A stretch of DNA of 64,000 bases from Neptunicoccus cionae (lineage in GTDB: Bacteria; Pseudomonadota; Alphaproteobacteria; Rhodobacterales; Rhodobacteraceae), in assembly GCF_014643735.1 (NCBI RefSeq), contig NZ_BMKA01000003.1, positions 124,001-188,000 of the forward strand, in the 5' to 3' direction. Positions 63,946 through 64,000 of the stretch are shown here, piece after piece. The notes under the pieces were generated by a model. That model was not told where the DNA came from, made no database searches, and saw only the letters and a program-made list of their open reading frames with translations. Position numbers and translations under genes: made by a program. Position 1 is the first letter of the stretch. Each line of letters opens with the position of its first letter.

Positions 63946-64000
63946 GGGAAACCTCTCGAATGTTGCTCGCTGCCTCATAACGGATAGATCCGGTGAAGTC

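Overview
The window is a contiguous piece of chromosome from an alphaproteobacterium, most probably a marine member of the Rhodobacteraceae (Roseobacter group). The grounds are the moderately high GC content with G/C-ending codons, the gene orders (yfgM-bamB-der, surE-pcm-nlpD, yajC-secD-secF, sucCD-x-sucAB-lpd), the 'FYDLN acid' (TIGR02300) protein, a host-attachment family protein and a monomeric NADP isocitrate dehydrogenase. Genus and species cannot be fixed from the sequence alone. Nearly all of the window is housekeeping chromosome. There are no integrases, transposases, phage genes or CRISPR arrays.

Layout. 1-8.8 kb: the 3' end of dnaB, then alr, an MlaE/MlaF-type lipid ABC transporter, a PqiA-like membrane protein, radA, cvpA, purF and an atypical SDR. 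8.9-11.6 kb: two tandem, clearly paralogous cytoplasmic sulfatases. 11.7-15.3 kb (minus): the envelope/ribosome operon yfgM-bamB-der. 15.5-20.2 kb: an RND efflux adaptor and pump. 20.3-25.7 kb: an Atm1-type ABC exporter, a large LysM protein, a LOG-family protein, a host-attachment protein and an iron superoxide dismutase. 25.9-30.6 kb (minus): the Sec accessory operon yajC-secD-secF with a TauE/SafE permease, an Mth938-like protein and a small secreted protein. 30.6-33.2 kb: a pentapeptide-repeat membrane protein and two small lipoproteins of unknown function. 33.4-39.2 kb: serS, the surE-pcm-nlpD operon (minus) and a secreted 5'-nucleotidase. 39.4-41.3 kb: an RTX (calcium-binding repeat) protein. 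41.5-52.7 kb: a long TCA-cycle operon sucC-sucD-orf-sucA-sucB-MAPEG-MAPEG-VOC-lpdA-TauE. 52.7-54.7 kb: a GntR/FCD regulator, a YgjP-type metallopeptidase and a TIGR02300 protein. 54.77 kb: tRNA-Ala(GGC). 55.1-60.4 kb: a LysR regulator divergent from a five-gene flavin-monooxygenase cluster. 60.4-64 kb: an MFS permease and the monomeric isocitrate dehydrogenase.

The most interesting signals are regulatory or contextual. (1) The palindrome TGTGATCACA occurs twice upstream of sucC, with centres exactly 21 bp apart, and again immediately in front of the GntR gene 11.9 kb downstream. This suggests a local autoregulated repressor of the suc operon. (2) A 14-bp tandem repeat with six copies fills the region upstream of that same GntR gene. 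(3) The LysR-linked cluster (PF06684 protein, alpha/beta hydrolase, flavin reductase, luciferase-like monooxygenase, aldehyde dehydrogenase) looks like a compact oxidative catabolic pathway for an unidentified substrate. (4) A roughly 85-nt multi-stem, possibly pseudoknotted element lies upstream of sodB. (5) Several genes unrelated to the TCA cycle are translationally coupled into the suc operon.
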